This document shows positions 1 through 6,499 of a DNA stretch of 6,499 nucleotides, piece by piece. The position numbers and the translations under genes were made by a program. Location of the stretch: positions 1 to 6,499 of the forward strand of contig JAFYMJ010000019.1 of the NCBI GenBank assembly GCA_017556665.1, read 5' to 3'. The notes beneath the pieces are model-generated. The model did not search any database. It saw only the letters and a program-made list of their open reading frames with translations, and was not told the DNA's origin. Positions within the stretch are counted from its first letter, which is position 1. Every line of letters begins with the position of its first letter. The DNA is from Bacteroidales bacterium (lineage in GTDB: Bacteria > Bacteroidota > Bacteroidia > Bacteroidales > UBA932).

Positions 1-561
1 CCCCTTTTCACTTATATACTCATTCTCTTTATATAAGCCATCCTTAAGAAGATTCAGTGGGTCAAGAATAAAATCTTTCTCAATTACAGGTTTAAGGGGA
101 TGTTTTACAGAAGTGTTGAATCCACTTCCCTTCTTAAAAGGGACAATTCTTACCAATACCCTTTTTGAGCCATCATTAAGTTCGTTTCTGTCAAACTTGA
201 ACAACTCCAATTTCTGGTACGGAAGAATTTCTCCGGCATAACGGGTAACATACTCGGAATCATATTTCTTAGAATAAGTTACCAAAGCCGAATAGTTGCA
301 CTCATTGGCAAGGGTGCAGGCATAACCCTCCCTTGCCTTTGTGTATATAAGTGCAATATTTAATTTTTCTCCATCTCTGGTTTGAATAGATGCATTCTCT
401 TTTGCCACAACATTCTCCTCAACAACCACACATTCACTCTGTGGCACAGGTATTTCAAACCCATCCTCATCCTGAACTGTAGCCCATCCCTTTTTATTGA
501 AACCTACTACAATTCCTCCTCCAGTCTGGTTCAAAAACCTTACTTTGTCACCTATTCTCAT
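1..561 (-). CDS. DUF2027-domain protein, Smr/MutS family (partial, 3' end outside window)
   Basis: The minus frame is open from the ATG at 561 to the window edge, giving 187 residues with no stop. The protein starts MRIGDKVRFLNQTGGGIVVG and continues with a small beta-rich module ending VQDEDGFEIPVP (about residues 29-40), typical of the N-terminal SH3-like part of DUF2027 proteins. After a short linker comes a second beta-rich region, about residues 65-187, containing CTLANECNYSALVTYS (82-97), which also fits DUF2027. In this family the C-terminus normally carries an Smr domain (nucleic-acid-binding or nicking, related to the MutS2 C-terminus), but that part lies left of the window and is inferred. 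No signal peptide or membrane segment is visible, so it is probably cytoplasmic. The start lies 5 bp after the aspS stop, implying co-transcription and perhaps translational coupling. The exact cellular role is not known to me. Family assignment is fairly firm; the Smr domain is not seen. Confidence 0.85.
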   Translation of the reverse strand, partial: MRIGDKVRFLNQTGGGIVVGFNKKGWATVQDEDGFEIPVPQSECVVVEENVVAKENASIQTRDGEKLNIALIYTKAREGYACTLANECNYSALVTYSKKYDSEYVTRYAGEILPYQKLELFKFDRNELNDGSKRVLVRIVPFKKGSGFNTSVKHPLKPVIEKDFILDPLNLLKDGLYKENEYISEKG

Positions 562-566
562 ATTAT

Positions 567-2333
567 TTACTCCTCTGTTTTAGCTGTACTTACCAAGAAT
601 AGCTCATCCATTTGTGCATTGTCTATTCTGCTAGGAGCATCCAACATTACATCTCTACCCATATTGTTTTTAGGGAATGCAATAAAGTCTCTGATTGTCT
701 CCTGACCACCAAACAATGAGCAGAAACGGTCAAAACCAAAAGCAAGACCACCATGAGGAGGTGCACCATATTTGAATGCATTAATAATGAAACCAAATCT
801 GTAATCTGCATCCTCTTTGCTGAATCCCAACACCTCAAACATACGCTCCTGAACTTTAGAGTCGTGAATTCTTATAGAACCACCACCCACTTCTGTTCCG
901 TTAAGGACAAAATCGTATGCATTGGCATTCACTTGCTCCAAATCCTCTTTCTTGTTGCTGAAGAATTTGTCCATATCCTCTGGTTTAGGAGAGGTGAACG
1001 GATGGTGCATAGCATAGAATCTTTGAGTCTCATCATCCCACTCCAATAGAGGGAAATCACAAACCCAAAGAGGTGCAAAAACATTGTTATCCCTTAGACC
1101 AAGACGGTTACCCATCTCAAGTCTTAGAGTACCCAATGCACCCTGCATTTTCTTTTTGGCTCCCGACAAAATTAGAATAAGATCCCCTTCTGCTGCACCA
1201 ATCTTGTCTGCTACAACTTTTAGTTGCTCTGCTGTATAGAATTTGTCAATAGATGATTTTATTCCATCTGCATTAAGTTTGATATACACCAAACCTTTTG
1301 CTCCAACCTGAGGTCTCTTTACCCACTCTGTAATCTCATCCAATTGCTTTCTTGTATATCCTGCACAACCTTTAACTACAATAGCACCAATGTATTCTGC
1401 CTCATCAAATACAGAGAAACCGTTACCTTGCAACATATCTGTAACAGTATTCATCTTCATATCAAAACGGATATCTGGTTTGTCGGAACCATAATACTCC
1501 ATTGCATCTGCATATGACATTCTTGGGAATGCCTCAGTAAACTCTTTTCCAAGGACACTCTTGAACAGATGTTTTGCCAAACCCTCAAATGTCTGAATAA
1601 CATCCTCTCTCTCAACAAAGGACATTTCACAGTCAATTTGAGTAAACTCAGGCTGACGGTCTGCCCTTAAATCCTCATCTCTAAAACATCTTACAATCTG
1701 GAAATATTTGTCGTAACCTGCAACCATCAAAAGCTGTTTGAAAGTTTGAGGGCTCTGAGGCAATGCATAGAACTCACCAGGGTTCATTCTGCTTGGCACA
1801 ACAAAGTCACGTGCTCCCTCTGGAGTAGATTTAATCAGATAAGGGGTCTCAATCTCCAAGAAACCAATATTGCTCAAGTGATTTCTAACCTCATGAGCCA
1901 TTTTGTGTCTTAGCTCAATTGCTCTTTTTAGAGGGCCTCTACGCAAATCCAAATATCTGTACTGAGCTCTAATCTCTTCACCACCATCTGTATTATCCTC
2001 AATGGTAAATGGAGGGACAACAGCTGCATTCAATACTTTTACATCTGTTAACTTAATCTCAATATCTCCTGTAGCAATCTTGTTGTTTTTGCTTTGTCTC
2101 TCGGCTACAACACCAGTAGCAGCAATAACATACTCTCTACCCAATTTCTCTACAAGAGCATTAACTTCTGCACTATGCTCATCGGCAACCAACTGAGTAA
2201 TACCATAACGGTCTCTTAAATCTATAAAGTTAAGGCTACCCATTTTTCTTACTCTTTGTACCCAACCGGCAAGAGTTACAGTTTGTCCGGCATTAGCAAG
2301 GCGTAATTCCCCGCAAGTGTGTGTTCTGTACAT
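567..2333 (-). CDS. aspS: Aspartate--tRNA ligase (AspRS), bacterial type
   Basis: A cytoplasmic class IIb aminoacyl-tRNA synthetase that charges tRNA-Asp with aspartate using ATP. It is complete at 588 residues, the normal bacterial length. Domains in order: N-terminal OB-fold anticodon-binding domain (about 1-105, with [20 protein letters not shown] at 23-42); class II motif 1 around [10 protein letters not shown] (157-166); the QSPQ loop (193-196); motif 2 [18 protein letters not shown] (217-234), which binds ATP and the acceptor end; a bacterial GAD insertion (about 290-415); and motif 3 [10 protein letters not shown] (528-537) with its ATP-contacting arginine. The position equivalent to E. 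coli Leu30, which influences anticodon discrimination, is Met31 rather than the histidine associated with non-discriminating enzymes, so I infer a tRNA-Asp-specific enzyme. ATG 2331-2333 fits the family N-terminus ([10 protein letters not shown]) and is preceded by A-rich sequence. It is divergent from rsmA and followed 5 bp later by the DUF2027 gene. Confidence 0.98.
   Translation of the reverse strand: MYRTHTCGELRLANAGQTVTLAGWVQRVRKMGSLNFIDLRDRYGITQLVADEHSAEVNALVEKLGREYVIAATGVVAERQSKNNKIATGDIEIKLTDVKVLNAAVVPPFTIEDNTDGGEEIRAQYRYLDLRRGPLKRAIELRHKMAHEVRNHLSNIGFLEIETPYLIKSTPEGARDFVVPSRMNPGEFYALPQSPQTFKQLLMVAGYDKYFQIVRCFRDEDLRADRQPEFTQIDCEMSFVEREDVIQTFEGLAKHLFKSVLGKEFTEAFPRMSYADAMEYYGSDKPDIRFDMKMNTVTDMLQGNGFSVFDEAEYIGAIVVKGCAGYTRKQLDEITEWVKRPQVGAKGLVYIKLNADGIKSSIDKFYTAEQLKVVADKIGAAEGDLILILSGAKKKMQGALGTLRLEMGNRLGLRDNNVFAPLWVCDFPLLEWDDETQRFYAMHHPFTSPKPEDMDKFFSNKKEDLEQVNANAYDFVLNGTEVGGGSIRIHDSKVQERMFEVLGFSKEDADYRFGFIINAFKYGAPPHGGLAFGFDRFCSLFGGQETIRDFIAFPKNNMGRDVMLDAPSRIDNAQMDELFLVSTAKTEE
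570..575 (-). promoter_or_regulatory. Shine-Dalgarno-like GAGGAG before the DUF2027 gene
   Basis: Read on the minus strand, the last two sense codons of aspS (GAG GAG, both Glu) are followed by TAA and then the ATG of the next gene, with 8 nt between GAGGAG and the ATG. This is a textbook Shine-Dalgarno spacing. Bacteroidetes genes usually initiate without such a site, so it may only reflect the glutamate codons. Ribosomes terminating on aspS could also reinitiate here directly. Confidence 0.4.
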
Positions 2334-2374
2334 ATATCTATTTTATTTATAATATTCTGCAAAATTGTATTAAC

Positions 2375-2415
2375 CTACAAAAATAATATTTTTTACACAT
2401 CTATCTACAAAAAAA
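2375..2415. repeat. Two CTACAAAAA copies 30 bp apart in the divergent promoter region
   Basis: CTACAAAAA occurs at 2375-2383 and again at 2405-2413, a start-to-start distance of 30 bp, about three helical turns. On the minus strand each copy reads TTTTTGTAG; the two supply the TTTG of a possible -33 element and the TTTTTG end of a possible -7 box for aspS. The repeat may therefore be promoter architecture rather than a regulator's binding site, and in such A-rich DNA it may be chance. Confidence 0.35.
2378..2411 (-). promoter_or_regulatory. Putative aspS promoter (Bacteroidetes -33/-7 type)
   Basis: On the minus strand TATTTTTG (2385 down to 2378) matches the Bacteroidetes -7 consensus TAnnTTTG exactly. 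A TTTG (2411 down to 2408) lies 22 bp upstream, slightly wider than the usual spacing to the -33 element. Transcription would start near 2373, giving a leader of about 40 nt before the aspS ATG. A second, imperfect box CAATTTTG (2367 down to 2360) lies closer to the gene and is an alternative. T-rich DNA makes chance matches common, so confidence is moderate. The transcript would include the DUF2027 gene. Confidence 0.45.
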
Positions 2416-2420
2416 TGCGT

Positions 2421-2428
2421 TACCTTTG
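2421..2428 (+). promoter_or_regulatory. Putative rsmA -7 promoter box TACCTTTG
   Basis: TACCTTTG matches TAnnTTTG exactly and sits in the wider context TACCTTTGCACC that is typical of Bacteroidetes promoters. Only 5 bp separate it from the rsmA ATG at 2434, so the expected transcription start falls at or within a few bases of the start codon. I see no good -33 TTG at the usual distance, only a T-run at 2391-2394 that is too far away. If this promoter is used, rsmA mRNA would be leaderless or nearly leaderless. Confidence 0.6.
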
Positions 2429-2433
2429 CACCC

Positions 2434-3240
2434 ATGGCAACACAATTCGGAGTAAAAGCTAAAAAAGGCTTAGGTCAACATTTTCTTGTAGATGAGTCTA
2501 TTGCAAAAGGGATAGTAGACAGTTTAATTATTGGTGATTCACTTCAGGTTCTGGAAATAGGTCCTGGAACTGGTGTCCTTACCAAATATCTTCTTGCAGA
2601 CAGCAGAATAAAACTGGAGGTATGCGAGATTGATACTGAATCCATTGAATATCTGCAAAAGACATATCCACAAATGTTGTACTCGCTGCAGCAGAGAGAT
2701 TTCTTGACTACACCTCTGGAGAAAATCTTTAACGGAGAATATGCTGTAATAGGTAACTTCCCTTACAACATTTCATCACAGATTTTCTTTAGAATCCTGG
2801 ATTACAAAGAGTCTGTACCTCAAGTTGTGTGCATGTTACAGAAAGAGGTTGCCGAGCGTCTGGCCAGTGGCCCCGGCACAAAAGCTTATGGCATTTTATC
2901 TGTATTGCTGCAAGCCTGGTACAATATAGAGTATCTGTTTACCGTTCCCGAGCATGTATTTCTACCACCGCCAAAAGTAAAGAGTGGAGTAATCAGACTT
3001 ACCAGAAACAACCGCACCAGTCTGGGTTGCGATGAGGTTCTGTTCAAGAAAGTTGTAAAAGCCTGCTTTAACCAAAGGAGAAAAACCATAAGGAACTCAA
3101 TAAAACCAATTATAACAGAAATGGGCAAACAAGCAAAACTTGATAACCCGTCTGAGGCATTCAGCACTCTATTGGGACTACGTCCAGAGCAATTGTCTGT
3201 TGAACAATTTATTGAGCTTACAAACCTTATGAGTTTATAG
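2434..3240 (+). CDS. rsmA: 16S rRNA (adenine1518-N6/adenine1519-N6)-dimethyltransferase RsmA (KsgA)
   Basis: An S-adenosylmethionine-dependent enzyme that dimethylates two adjacent adenines in the 3'-terminal hairpin of 16S rRNA late in small-subunit assembly; its loss classically gives kasugamycin resistance. The 268-residue protein is full length. Visible motifs are GLGQHFL (12-18), the SAM-binding EIGPGTGVLT (41-50), acidic EID (65-67) and RDFL (88-91) positions, the catalytic NFPYNISS (108-115, the N6-adenine NxPY type motif), VFLPPPKVKSGVI (175-187) and FNQRRKTIRNSI (212-223), followed by the small C-terminal helical domain. ATG 2434 is the only in-frame start before GLGQHFL; upstream the frame is closed by TAA at 2371-2373 with no other ATG. 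It is the only plus-strand gene here, divergent from aspS and convergent with the permease gene. Confidence 0.97.
   Translation: MATQFGVKAKKGLGQHFLVDESIAKGIVDSLIIGDSLQVLEIGPGTGVLTKYLLADSRIKLEVCEIDTESIEYLQKTYPQMLYSLQQRDFLTTPLEKIFNGEYAVIGNFPYNISSQIFFRILDYKESVPQVVCMLQKEVAERLASGPGTKAYGILSVLLQAWYNIEYLFTVPEHVFLPPPKVKSGVIRLTRNNRTSLGCDEVLFKKVVKACFNQRRKTIRNSIKPIITEMGKQAKLDNPSEAFSTLLGLRPEQLSVEQFIELTNLMSL
3227..3240. other. 14-bp overlap of convergent 3' ends (rsmA / permease)
   Basis: The rsmA stop TAG is at 3238-3240 on the plus strand, and the permease stop TAA occupies 3227-3229 read on the minus strand. The last four sense codons of each gene therefore lie within the overlap. There is no spacer for a terminator between the genes, and I see no strong hairpin followed by a T-run on either strand close by. 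Confidence 0.9.
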
Positions 3241-4519
3241 CATCTACAGGATTAAGGTTTGCTGCTACCCACGCAGGAATAAGTCCGGAAAGGATTCCTA
3301 TTACAGAAGATATTGCAACTCCGCTCATTATATTGGATACAGACAATGTAAGGACAAACCCTTCTATTGGTGGAAGCAACAAAACAATAAGCAGAACCAA
3401 AGAGATACCAACCAGTCCCCCTGCTATAGCCAGCAAAACTGCCTCAACCAGAAATTGAGACATAATCACATATTTCTTTGCCCCTAATGCTTTCTGGATT
3501 CCTATAATGTTTGTCCTCTCTTTAACAGATACAAACATTATATTTGCTATGCCAAACCCTCCTATCAAAAGGGAAAAGCCAGCTATAATCCATCCAATTA
3601 CACTTATTGACCCAAAAATCTCCCCAATCAGTTCCTCAAAAAATGAAAAGCTACCCACAGAGAAATTGTTCTTTTGGGTAGGAGACAATCTTCTCACAAG
3701 CCGCATAAGAAGCTTTAGCTCATTCTCAAGATCTGACTGCTCAACCCCATCTTTAGGCCTTCCATAAATGGTATTGTTTGCGGTGCGGATATTAACCATC
3801 CTTTGTCCAAAGTTTAATGGAATAACTACAGACTCATCAGATGAGAAAGGAGAATTTACCATACTCTCACCAGCTTTTTTTGTAACTCCAATCACTGTTG
3901 CACTATATCCGTTAACCTTAATGGATTCCCCTATAGGATTTCTATCCTTAAAAAGTTCATCTTTTAATGCCCCGCCTATAATTGCAACAGCAGTACCGTT
4001 GTTATCCTCTTCTGCAGAAAAGAACCTTCCATATTCCAGTTCAATTTTTGCAATTTTATCAAAGTTCAACGTTGTGCATGTAATTGCAGCATTGTTTATG
4101 GAATTTCTCTGGTATTTTACTGTTCCCGATAAATTTATGATAAAGGTAATGTCTTTGCCCAGAGTTGTATTTGACTTTACAAACTTATACTCATTGAATG
4201 TGGTAGATGGTCTTTTAAGATACTCCCACCATTTGTATACCCCACCATTTTCAATTACATCTTCTGTTGGGTCAAGTGGCCATTTGCTTATCTGTACAAT
4301 ATCCATCTCAAAAGCCTCAAATCCTTTACGGACATTTGTCTGCATGGCATCTATTGCTGTAAACACAGCAACAATGGAAAAAATTCCAATACTAACCCCC
4401 AAAAGAGAAAGGAATGTTCTGAATTTATCCCCCATCAATTGAGAAAAAGCAAAGAATGCACTCTCTCTAAAGAGTTTAATAAAGATAACCCACTTCTGTA
4501 AAAATCTTCTCTCCTTCAT
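3227..4519 (-). CDS. ABC transporter permease, MacB/FtsX type
   Basis: An inner-membrane subunit of a type VII (MacB/LolCDE-like) ABC transporter, a family that uses ATP hydrolysis in the cytoplasm to drive extracytoplasmic work such as lipoprotein or peptide export. The 430 residues show the standard layout: short cytoplasmic N-terminus, TM1 (about 34-57, following DKFRTFLSLLGVSIG), a large periplasmic MacB_PCD domain (about 60-300), then TM2 (about 304-331), TM3 (about 353-386) and TM4 (about 397-421). Between TM2 and TM3 is the coupling-helix region SVKERTNIIGIQKALGAKK (331-349), which contacts the ATPase. The end, LNPVDAINS, is a variant of the usual P-x-x-A-L-R-x-E tail. ATG 4517-4519 gives about 14 residues more than many relatives; no ATG, GTG or TTG lies before the core begins. 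No ATPase gene is visible nearby, so substrate and partner are unknown. It follows mutS by 38 bp and is probably co-transcribed with it. Confidence 0.92.
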   Translation of the reverse strand: MKERRFLQKWVIFIKLFRESAFFAFSQLMGDKFRTFLSLLGVSIGIFSIVAVFTAIDAMQTNVRKGFEAFEMDIVQISKWPLDPTEDVIENGGVYKWWEYLKRPSTTFNEYKFVKSNTTLGKDITFIINLSGTVKYQRNSINNAAITCTTLNFDKIAKIELEYGRFFSAEEDNNGTAVAIIGGALKDELFKDRNPIGESIKVNGYSATVIGVTKKAGESMVNSPFSSDESVVIPLNFGQRMVNIRTANNTIYGRPKDGVEQSDLENELKLLMRLVRRLSPTQKNNFSVGSFSFFEELIGEIFGSISVIGWIIAGFSLLIGGFGIANIMFVSVKERTNIIGIQKALGAKKYVIMSQFLVEAVLLAIAGGLVGISLVLLIVLLLPPIEGFVLTLSVSNIMSGVAISSVIGILSGLIPAWVAANLNPVDAINS

Positions 4520-4557
4520 AACCCTATCTTTTATTAGTCTTTAAAACATTCTGTATT

Positions 4558-6499
4558 CTAGCTTAATTTTAGCTTCTCTTTAAGTTTTCTTATTGCATCA
4601 AAAGCGTCAAGGGGAGACATTGTATTTATATCCATTGCCTTTATACTGTCCCTTAAATCGCACAACAGAGGATCTTCCAGCTGAAAGAATGAGAGTTGCA
4701 GATTGTCACTCTCCCTTTTTTTCTTTTTGACAGATACACTTTTACCACTCTTTACCTGCTCTCCAGCAGAATCTTTCCCCTCCAGCATATTCAGTATCCT
4801 TTGTGCTGACTCAATAACAGCACTTGGCATTCCTGCCATTCTTGCAACATGAATACCAAAACTGTGAGCTACACCACCGGGACAAAGCTTCCTTAAGAAT
4901 ATCACATTATTGTCTACCTCCTTTACAGAGATGTGGTAGTTCTTAACCCTTGGATAAATCTCTTCCAGCTCATTAAGTTCATGGTAATGGGTTGCAAAAA
5001 GTGTCTTTGCACCATATCCCCTCTGATGAATATACTCCACTATAGCCCACGCTATTGACATTCCGTCAAATGTACTTGTACCTCTACCTATCTCATCAAG
5101 CAAGATTAGAGATCTCTCCGATATATTATGAAGAATGGTTGAGGTCTCTATCATCTCCACCATAAAGGTTGACTCTCCTCTTGAAATGTTGTCTGAGGCT
5201 CCCACTCTTGTAAAAATTTTGTCGGTGATGCCAATTGTTGCACTTTGTGCCGGAACAAAGGAACCTATCTGGGCAAGAAGTACAATTAGTGCAGTCTGTC
5301 TTAGCAATGCACTTTTACCTGCCATATTGGGACCTGTAAGGATTATTATTTGCTCACTGTTGTTGTCAAGCATTATATCGTTGGCAACATACTCCTCACC
5401 CGGAGCCATAAGTGTCTCAATAACCGGATGGCGTCCTTGCTTGATATCTATCTTTAAGGAATCGTTCATTTGAGGACGGCAATATCTGTTCTCAACCGCC
5501 AGTGTTGCAAACCCCACAAGACAATCAAGTTGGGCAAGCGCAAGAGAACTCTTCTGAATTTGAGGTATCTCTTTTTGAATCTCTATTATTATCTGCTGAT
5601 ATATCTGCTGCTCAAGTGATATGATTCTCTCTTCTGCTCCAAGGATCTTCTCTTCATACTCCTTAAGTTCTTGTGTAATGTATCTTTCAGCATTTACAAG
5701 TGTCTGTTTCCTAATCCAATCTGCAGGCACTTTATCTTTGTGGGTATTCCTTACCTCAAGATAATAACCAAATACATTGTTGTAACTTATCTTTAATGAA
5801 GGGATACCTGTACGTTCACTCTCTCTTTGCTGAATCTCCAAAAGATAATCCTTGCCATGTCTTGCTATATTTCTAAGATTATCAAGCTCAGAACTTACCC
5901 CTTCTGCAATTATATCCCCTTTTCCAAAAGCATTGGCAGGCTCGGCCATAATTGTTGTTTCAATCAGGCTCCTTAGAGTATCAAACAAGAGTATCTTTTC
6001 TCCTGCATCTTTTACACAAGAATCTTCTGACTGCAGACAAATCTCCTTAATAGGACCCATCTGCTCCAGGCCTCTTTTAAGCTGCATCACCTCCCTTGGG
6101 GCAATTTTTCCTGCAGCTGCCCTTGATATTATACGCTCCAAATCCCCCACATTTCCCATATACCCCTCTATATTCTCCCTCTTTTGCGGGTTCTTTGTAA
6201 AATATTCAACTACAGAGTGTCTTTGGTTTATCTGATCCAAATCCTTTAGAGGCATAGAGATCCAGTTTCTTAACATTCTGGCACCAAGAGGACAGTTACA
6301 TTTGTCCACAACGTTAAGTAGGGAGACTCCGTTCTCTCCTCCTCCCGATGAAAAAATCTCAAGATTTCTGAATGTAAACCTGTCCATCCAGACAAAACTT
6401 CCTCTGTCTATTCTGGAGATTGAGCAAAGATGTGCTATCCCTGTATTCTGGTTTTGCTCCAGATAGAAAAGGATTGCACCCGCTGCTGTGATTCCCAGC
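4558..6499 (-). CDS. mutS: DNA mismatch repair protein MutS (partial, 5' end outside window)
   Basis: MutS dimers recognise base mismatches and, through ATP binding, become sliding clamps that recruit MutL. The frame is open from the right edge, giving 646 residues; the missing roughly 220-250 residues hold the mismatch-binding domain with the Phe-x-Glu motif and most of the connector. The first methionine in view (6385-6387, in WMDRFTFRNLE) is internal: the 37 codons before it read as conserved MutS (AAGAILFYLEQNQ). Counting from the first visible residue, the lever/core leads into the clamp domain (about 200-300) and then the ATPase: Walker A GPNMAGKS (389-396), GASDNISRGESTFMVEM (433-449), Walker B LILLDEIGRGTSTFDG (464-479) and ATHYHEL (502-508). 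A lysine-rich linker follows, then a clamp-binding-like QLSFF (601-605) and the C-terminal MSPLDAFDAIRKLKEKL. MutS1, not MutS2: it lacks an Smr tail. No defect is seen in the visible part. Confidence 0.97.
   Translation of the reverse strand, partial: LGITAAGAILFYLEQNQNTGIAHLCSISRIDRGSFVWMDRFTFRNLEIFSSGGGENGVSLLNVVDKCNCPLGARMLRNWISMPLKDLDQINQRHSVVEYFTKNPQKRENIEGYMGNVGDLERIISRAAAGKIAPREVMQLKRGLEQMGPIKEICLQSEDSCVKDAGEKILLFDTLRSLIETTIMAEPANAFGKGDIIAEGVSSELDNLRNIARHGKDYLLEIQQRESERTGIPSLKISYNNVFGYYLEVRNTHKDKVPADWIRKQTLVNAERYITQELKEYEEKILGAEERIISLEQQIYQQIIIEIQKEIPQIQKSSLALAQLDCLVGFATLAVENRYCRPQMNDSLKIDIKQGRHPVIETLMAPGEEYVANDIMLDNNSEQIIILTGPNMAGKSALLRQTALIVLLAQIGSFVPAQSATIGITDKIFTRVGASDNISRGESTFMVEMIETSTILHNISERSLILLDEIGRGTSTFDGMSIAWAIVEYIHQRGYGAKTLFATHYHELNELEEIYPRVKNYHISVKEVDNNVIFLRKLCPGGVAHSFGIHVARMAGMPSAVIESAQRILNMLEGKDSAGEQVKSGKSVSVKKKKRESDNLQLSFFQLEDPLLCDLRDSIKAMDINTMSPLDAFDAIRKLKEKLKLS
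4684..4698 (-). other. Candidate beta sliding-clamp-binding motif QLSFF in MutS
   Basis: These five codons, read on the minus strand, encode Gln-Leu-Ser-Phe-Phe. They lie just after the lysine-rich linker and before the C-terminal helical segment, the same location as clamp-binding peptides in other MutS proteins. The sequence fits the general QL-[SD]-[LF]-F clamp-binding consensus. Tethering to the processivity clamp would link mismatch recognition to replication forks. The function is inferred from motif and position only. Confidence 0.65.

Noticed and set aside
382..705. A 107-codon plus-strand frame crossing the DUF2027 and aspS junction
   Set aside because: It lies antisense to two convincing genes, has no family resemblance and is Ser/Leu/Ile-rich as expected for a shadow frame.
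2415..2462. A 15-codon out-of-frame open frame (MRYLCTHGNTIRSKS) overlapping the rsmA start, resembling a leader peptide
   Set aside because: Its ATG lies upstream of the predicted -7 box, so it would not be in the rsmA transcript if that box is used. It lacks regulatory codon runs or an attenuator hairpin.
3275..3299. Inverted repeat AGGAAT...ATTCCT as a terminator for rsmA
   Set aside because: The stem is only 6 bp with a 13-nt loop and there is no T-run after it; the sequence is also permease coding DNA (GLIPAW region).
3768..4442. A 224-codon open frame on the plus strand opposite the permease gene
   Set aside because: It is exactly antisense to the periplasmic domain of a well-supported permease. 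Its composition (Ser/Leu/Pro/Ile-rich with no recognisable motif) is what a complement of that gene produces, and no promoter precedes it.
4520..4557. mutS-permease gap as a promoter or terminator
   Set aside because: The 38 bp contain no TAnnTTTG box and no stem-loop; it looks like a plain intercistronic spacer.
5135..5473. A plus-strand frame opposite the MutS ATPase domain
   Set aside because: It is antisense to the conserved Walker A and following motifs of mutS; the apparent hydrophobicity is a by-product of the complementary strand.
6385..6387. ATG at 6387 as the true start of a shortened MutS
   Set aside because: The frame continues upstream to the window edge, and those 37 codons match conserved MutS sequence, so this methionine is internal.

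Overview
This is an ordinary housekeeping segment of a chromosome from Bacteroidetes, most likely Bacteroidales. Three things point that way. The only convincing promoter motifs are TAnnTTTG (-7) boxes, the Bacteroidetes sigma-factor signature. The minus-strand gene at the left edge is a DUF2027/Smr-type protein, a family typical of this phylum. The MacB-type permease carries a KWWEYLKRP segment that I associate with Bacteroidetes relatives. The DNA is AT-rich, with mainly AGA/AGG arginine codons. Genus-level placement is not supportable from the sequence alone.

Layout from left to right: (1) 1-561, minus strand, the N-terminal 187 codons of a DUF2027-domain (Smr/MutS-family) protein that runs off the left edge. 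(2) 567-2333, minus, aspS, complete, ending 5 bp before the DUF2027 gene, so the two are almost certainly one transcript. (3) 2334-2433, a 100-bp AT-rich divergent promoter region. (4) 2434-3240, plus, rsmA/ksgA, complete, with a -7 box so close to its ATG that the mRNA is probably leaderless or nearly so. (5) 3227-4519, minus, a MacB/FtsX-type ABC transporter permease whose 3' end overlaps that of rsmA by 14 bp. (6) 4558-6499, minus, mutS, lacking its N-terminal part because the gene runs off the right edge; the permease follows it after 38 bp.

Functionally the window joins translation (aspartyl-tRNA charging, 16S rRNA dimethylation) and DNA mismatch repair (MutS) with one membrane transporter subunit that has no visible partner. 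No gap without a gene exceeds about 100 bp. I see no tRNA, rRNA, CRISPR array, insertion sequence, prophage, toxin-antitoxin pair or intrinsic terminator. I found no previously undescribed system. The points worth a second look are small: the very short rsmA leader, the overlapping convergent 3' ends, a Shine-Dalgarno-like sequence formed by the last codons of aspS, the orphan permease, and a likely beta-clamp-binding motif in MutS.
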